Origin: Burhinus oedicnemus
Taxonomy: Eukaryota; Chordata; Aves; Charadriiformes; Burhinidae
NCBI GenBank assembly: GCA_008921705.1
Contig: VFFE01007486.1
Coordinates: 3,665,044-3,729,043 of the forward strand
Length of the DNA: 64,000 bases
Reading direction: 5' to 3'
Positions 61,901 through 64,000 of the stretch are shown here, one piece after another. The notes under the pieces were generated by a model that did not search any database, was not told the origin of the DNA, and saw nothing but the letters and a program-made list of their open reading frames with translations. Position 1 is the first letter of the stretch. Each line of letters starts with the position of its first letter. The position numbers and the translations under genes are program-made.

Positions 61901-63832
61901 TATGTGTAAATCTCCTGAAGAACATAACCCAGCTGGTTCTCTTAATACAGGACCAACAAGACATCTCCCTAAAAGTAAAATAACAGATGCTGTCTTCAAC
62001 AATGCCAACAGAAACACTGGAGAAGTAATTCTTCTCCCTGGGATTTCAAATTATTTGCTGAATATTGGTACAGTTCTAACCATGTGTAAAAACCAGACAC
62101 TGCTATCCTCTATTTTTACTCTGGAGTGGTTCAAAAGACTTGAGTAAGCTCTGCTCAAACCATTGAAAATAGTTTAGAGGCATCCTTCAACCTGCAGGAA
62201 ATGGGTACTTCCTATTCATTTGCTCTGGGCAGTTCACCATTTTCCTTTTGACTTTAGATGCTTCTTTGCTAGTTAACTATTCTAGATCTTAGTTTGAAGC
62301 ATCTAGGTACTGGGAATCTAGATACCTAACTTAGGGACTGGATAGTCTCATACATACAGATCAGAAGAAAAATACTTAAAAGTAATTATACTTTTAACCT
62401 ACTGAAGTTTCTGGACTTTAGATCCAAAACCAAGAGTGATATCCCTAAATAACCTGGTATGAGCCCAGGTCCTTAAAGTTAGACATTGTGGTATCTAACT
62501 CATGTTTATATTATGTCTGAATCTCCAAGGACTAGACATGCAGATGGTCGACACATCTGCTCAATGGATAAATGAATGTGGAGTTCATTGTAATGCACAA
62601 TGAATAAGAGTTAGGAAGCTATTTACTGATATTGGAATTACAATTGTTCAGCACTCTCCACAAAAGTAATTCTATATCCACCTCATTCCCATTCTAGCAA
62701 AAATAGCAAATCAGTAATTATTAGCCACAGAGAGGAAGGATTTAAGGCCTTTAAGAAGCAAATTCTACTTCTAATTATGGCAAAGTGAGAAGAGTAAATT
62801 GAACACCACCATCCTATAATAACCTGCAGTCAACAAGGAATAAAAATAAACTAAGACCAGTGTCAAGATCAGAAATTTAATCATTCCTCCTGTATTGGGA
62901 ATTGTGAGACTCTCAAAAACAGATCCACCGGAAATAAATTATATAATATTATATTATATATAATAATTTATAAAAATTGAGTTGTTTTAGTTCCAGCTGG
63001 TAAAAGATGTCAAAGTCTGTGCAAGTAAAATTTAACAGGGAAATGGCCATTCTTTCCCACTAAGGCCAACAATATGGAATGGACTGTGTATATACATTTA
63101 AACCCTCTTTACTTTCCAAAACTGCCTGATGAGAATGAACCATGGTCTTTGCTAGCTTCCAGATCATGCCCACCTGCTCTTTGAGAGATCAGTAACTGTC
63201 TTAGGACAAAAACTTGCAGGGGACTATTCCAACAGTTTAGCAATAGAGACAACCCATTCAGGCACTCATAACATTCCCTGGAACTTTCTAATTTTCCAGT
63301 ATAGACATGACCTTAAAAATTCCTAAATCTAATATTGATTTTACACTTTAAAACAGGAAAATAAATTTAAAAAATGATAATCTAAATTAATTAGTTTCTT
63401 TTTGTTAGGAAATTGACTTAAAGACATATATTTTTAAATGGGAAATTAGTATTTTTTGTTCGATTTTCCAAATATAAAACATGTGTAATAGTGCTGTTTG
63501 CCTATCCATCTGTCTGTTCAACCTGCCTGCCAGTTCTCGTCAAAAACTTGCAAGGAAGTAAGTGAACATAGAATACAAATCCAAGGAGCCAGACTTCATT
63601 AATATTCAAAACAATCTGTATTCCTTAAAGTCAAGTCACTATGCAAGATGTGATCATCTCCCAAAATTTTAATTTCAAAGGTTAATGCTAGAAGTTGATG
63701 TAGGAATTACAATTACACAGCAAGAGATCATTTAAACGTCTCTGCATTCACGGCTATAGTAAAAGCCATCACCCTGTAAAAATCACAAGTATCCAAACCA
63801 GTAACCTGTTTTGTCTCTTACAGGACACTGTG
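61901..63832. other. Unique AT-rich DNA between CR1 copies, no gene seen
   Basis: Contains the AT tract at 62938. Near 62308-62331, 'ctaggta' and 'tacctaa' form a loose inverted pair that may be a repeat scrap. Confidence 0.5.
62938..62970 (+). repeat. AT-rich (TATA)n-like tract
   Basis: 'ttatataatattatattata' followed by 'tataataattta'. Self-complementary and low in complexity. Confidence 0.8.
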
Positions 63833-64000
63833 GCTCTCAGATGTGCACAGTGAGGACAAGAAGCAATAGGCACAAGTTGGAACACAGGAAATTTTGACGA
63901 AATGTAGGAAAAAATCATTTACCATTAGAGTGGTTGCCCAGCAAGTCTGTGAAGTCTCCATCCTTGGTGATACACAAAACATGACTGGACCAGGCCCTGA
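63833..64000 (+). mobile_element. CR1 3' region, continuing beyond the window
   Basis: The words 'gaggacaagaagcaatagg', 'cacaagttggaacacagga', 'gtggttgcccagcaagtc' and 'gtgaagtctccatcc' occur in the order expected for the end of CR1 ORF2 and the start of its 3' UTR. Intact relatives read 'ggcacaagttggaacacagg' and 'ggttgcccagagaggttgtg'. This is the plus-strand counterpart of the family that forms the older split element at 59323-61268. It is diverged and cut by the window edge, so its 3' end is not visible. Confidence 0.88.

Noticed and set aside
1..64000. Bacterial-type systems (CRISPR, operons, toxin-antitoxin, phage) or an integrated virus
   Set aside because: No direct-repeat arrays, operon-like gene packing, retroviral LTR/primer-binding landmarks or viral protein motifs were seen. 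The window is vertebrate-like throughout.

Overview
This window reads as vertebrate, almost certainly avian, nuclear DNA. It is AT-rich, CpG-poor and free of recognisable protein-coding genes. The assignment to a bird rests on the interspersed repeats. The only substantial coding similarity is to the reverse transcriptase of a chicken-repeat-1 (CR1) LINE, the dominant avian retrotransposon. Several CR1 3' ends have the wording typical of birds. Older amniote repeats (MIR-like SINE remnants, decayed CR1/L3-type copies, short palindromic repeats) are thinly scattered. There are no operons, bacterial RBSs, CRISPR arrays or tRNA/rRNA genes. Most open frames are 60-127 codons, lack recognisable domains and are expected by chance in 64 kb of AT-rich DNA.

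Layout: 1-32 kb is mostly unique, gene-free sequence. It holds small low-complexity tracts, a GC-rich island with a G-quadruplex motif (about 12.59-13.04 kb), a MIR remnant on the minus strand (16.19-16.36 kb), palindromic repeat remnants (5.73 and 23.85 kb), a 46-bp two-copy duplication (26.84 kb) and a probable CR1 scrap (11.8 kb). 32.3-33.1 kb is an ancient, heavily decayed CR1 copy that keeps its 3' end. 33-59 kb is again mostly unique: a MIR (36.9 kb), a palindromic repeat (40.25 kb), an old CR1/L3-type 3' end (48.2 kb), a perfect 25-bp inverted repeat around an AT-rich loop (52.9 kb), another palindrome half-copy (55.2 kb), a pyrimidine-to-purine strand switch (56.0-56.6 kb) and a GC-rich (GT)n/(GC) tract (57.0 kb).

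59.3-61.9 kb is the most structured part. A plus-strand CR1 with a nearly readable ORF2 (RT motifs intact; one in-frame stop and about three frame breaks) has landed inside an older minus-strand CR1 3' UTR and split it into two halves. To the right lies a degraded minus-strand stretch resembling CR1 ORF1. Another CR1 3' region of the same family as the older element begins at 63.83 kb and runs off the window.

The window looks like part of a gene desert or a very large intron. Several high-complexity unique blocks (8.0-8.6, 19.5-20.6, 31.0-31.4, 36.1-36.6 kb) are candidates for conserved non-coding regulatory elements. That is an impression from composition and can only be settled by cross-species alignment. 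I found no convincing previously undescribed gene system. The best second-look items are the nested CR1 insertion whose inner copy lacks its 3' tail, the perfect inverted repeat, and the recurrent palindromic repeat family.
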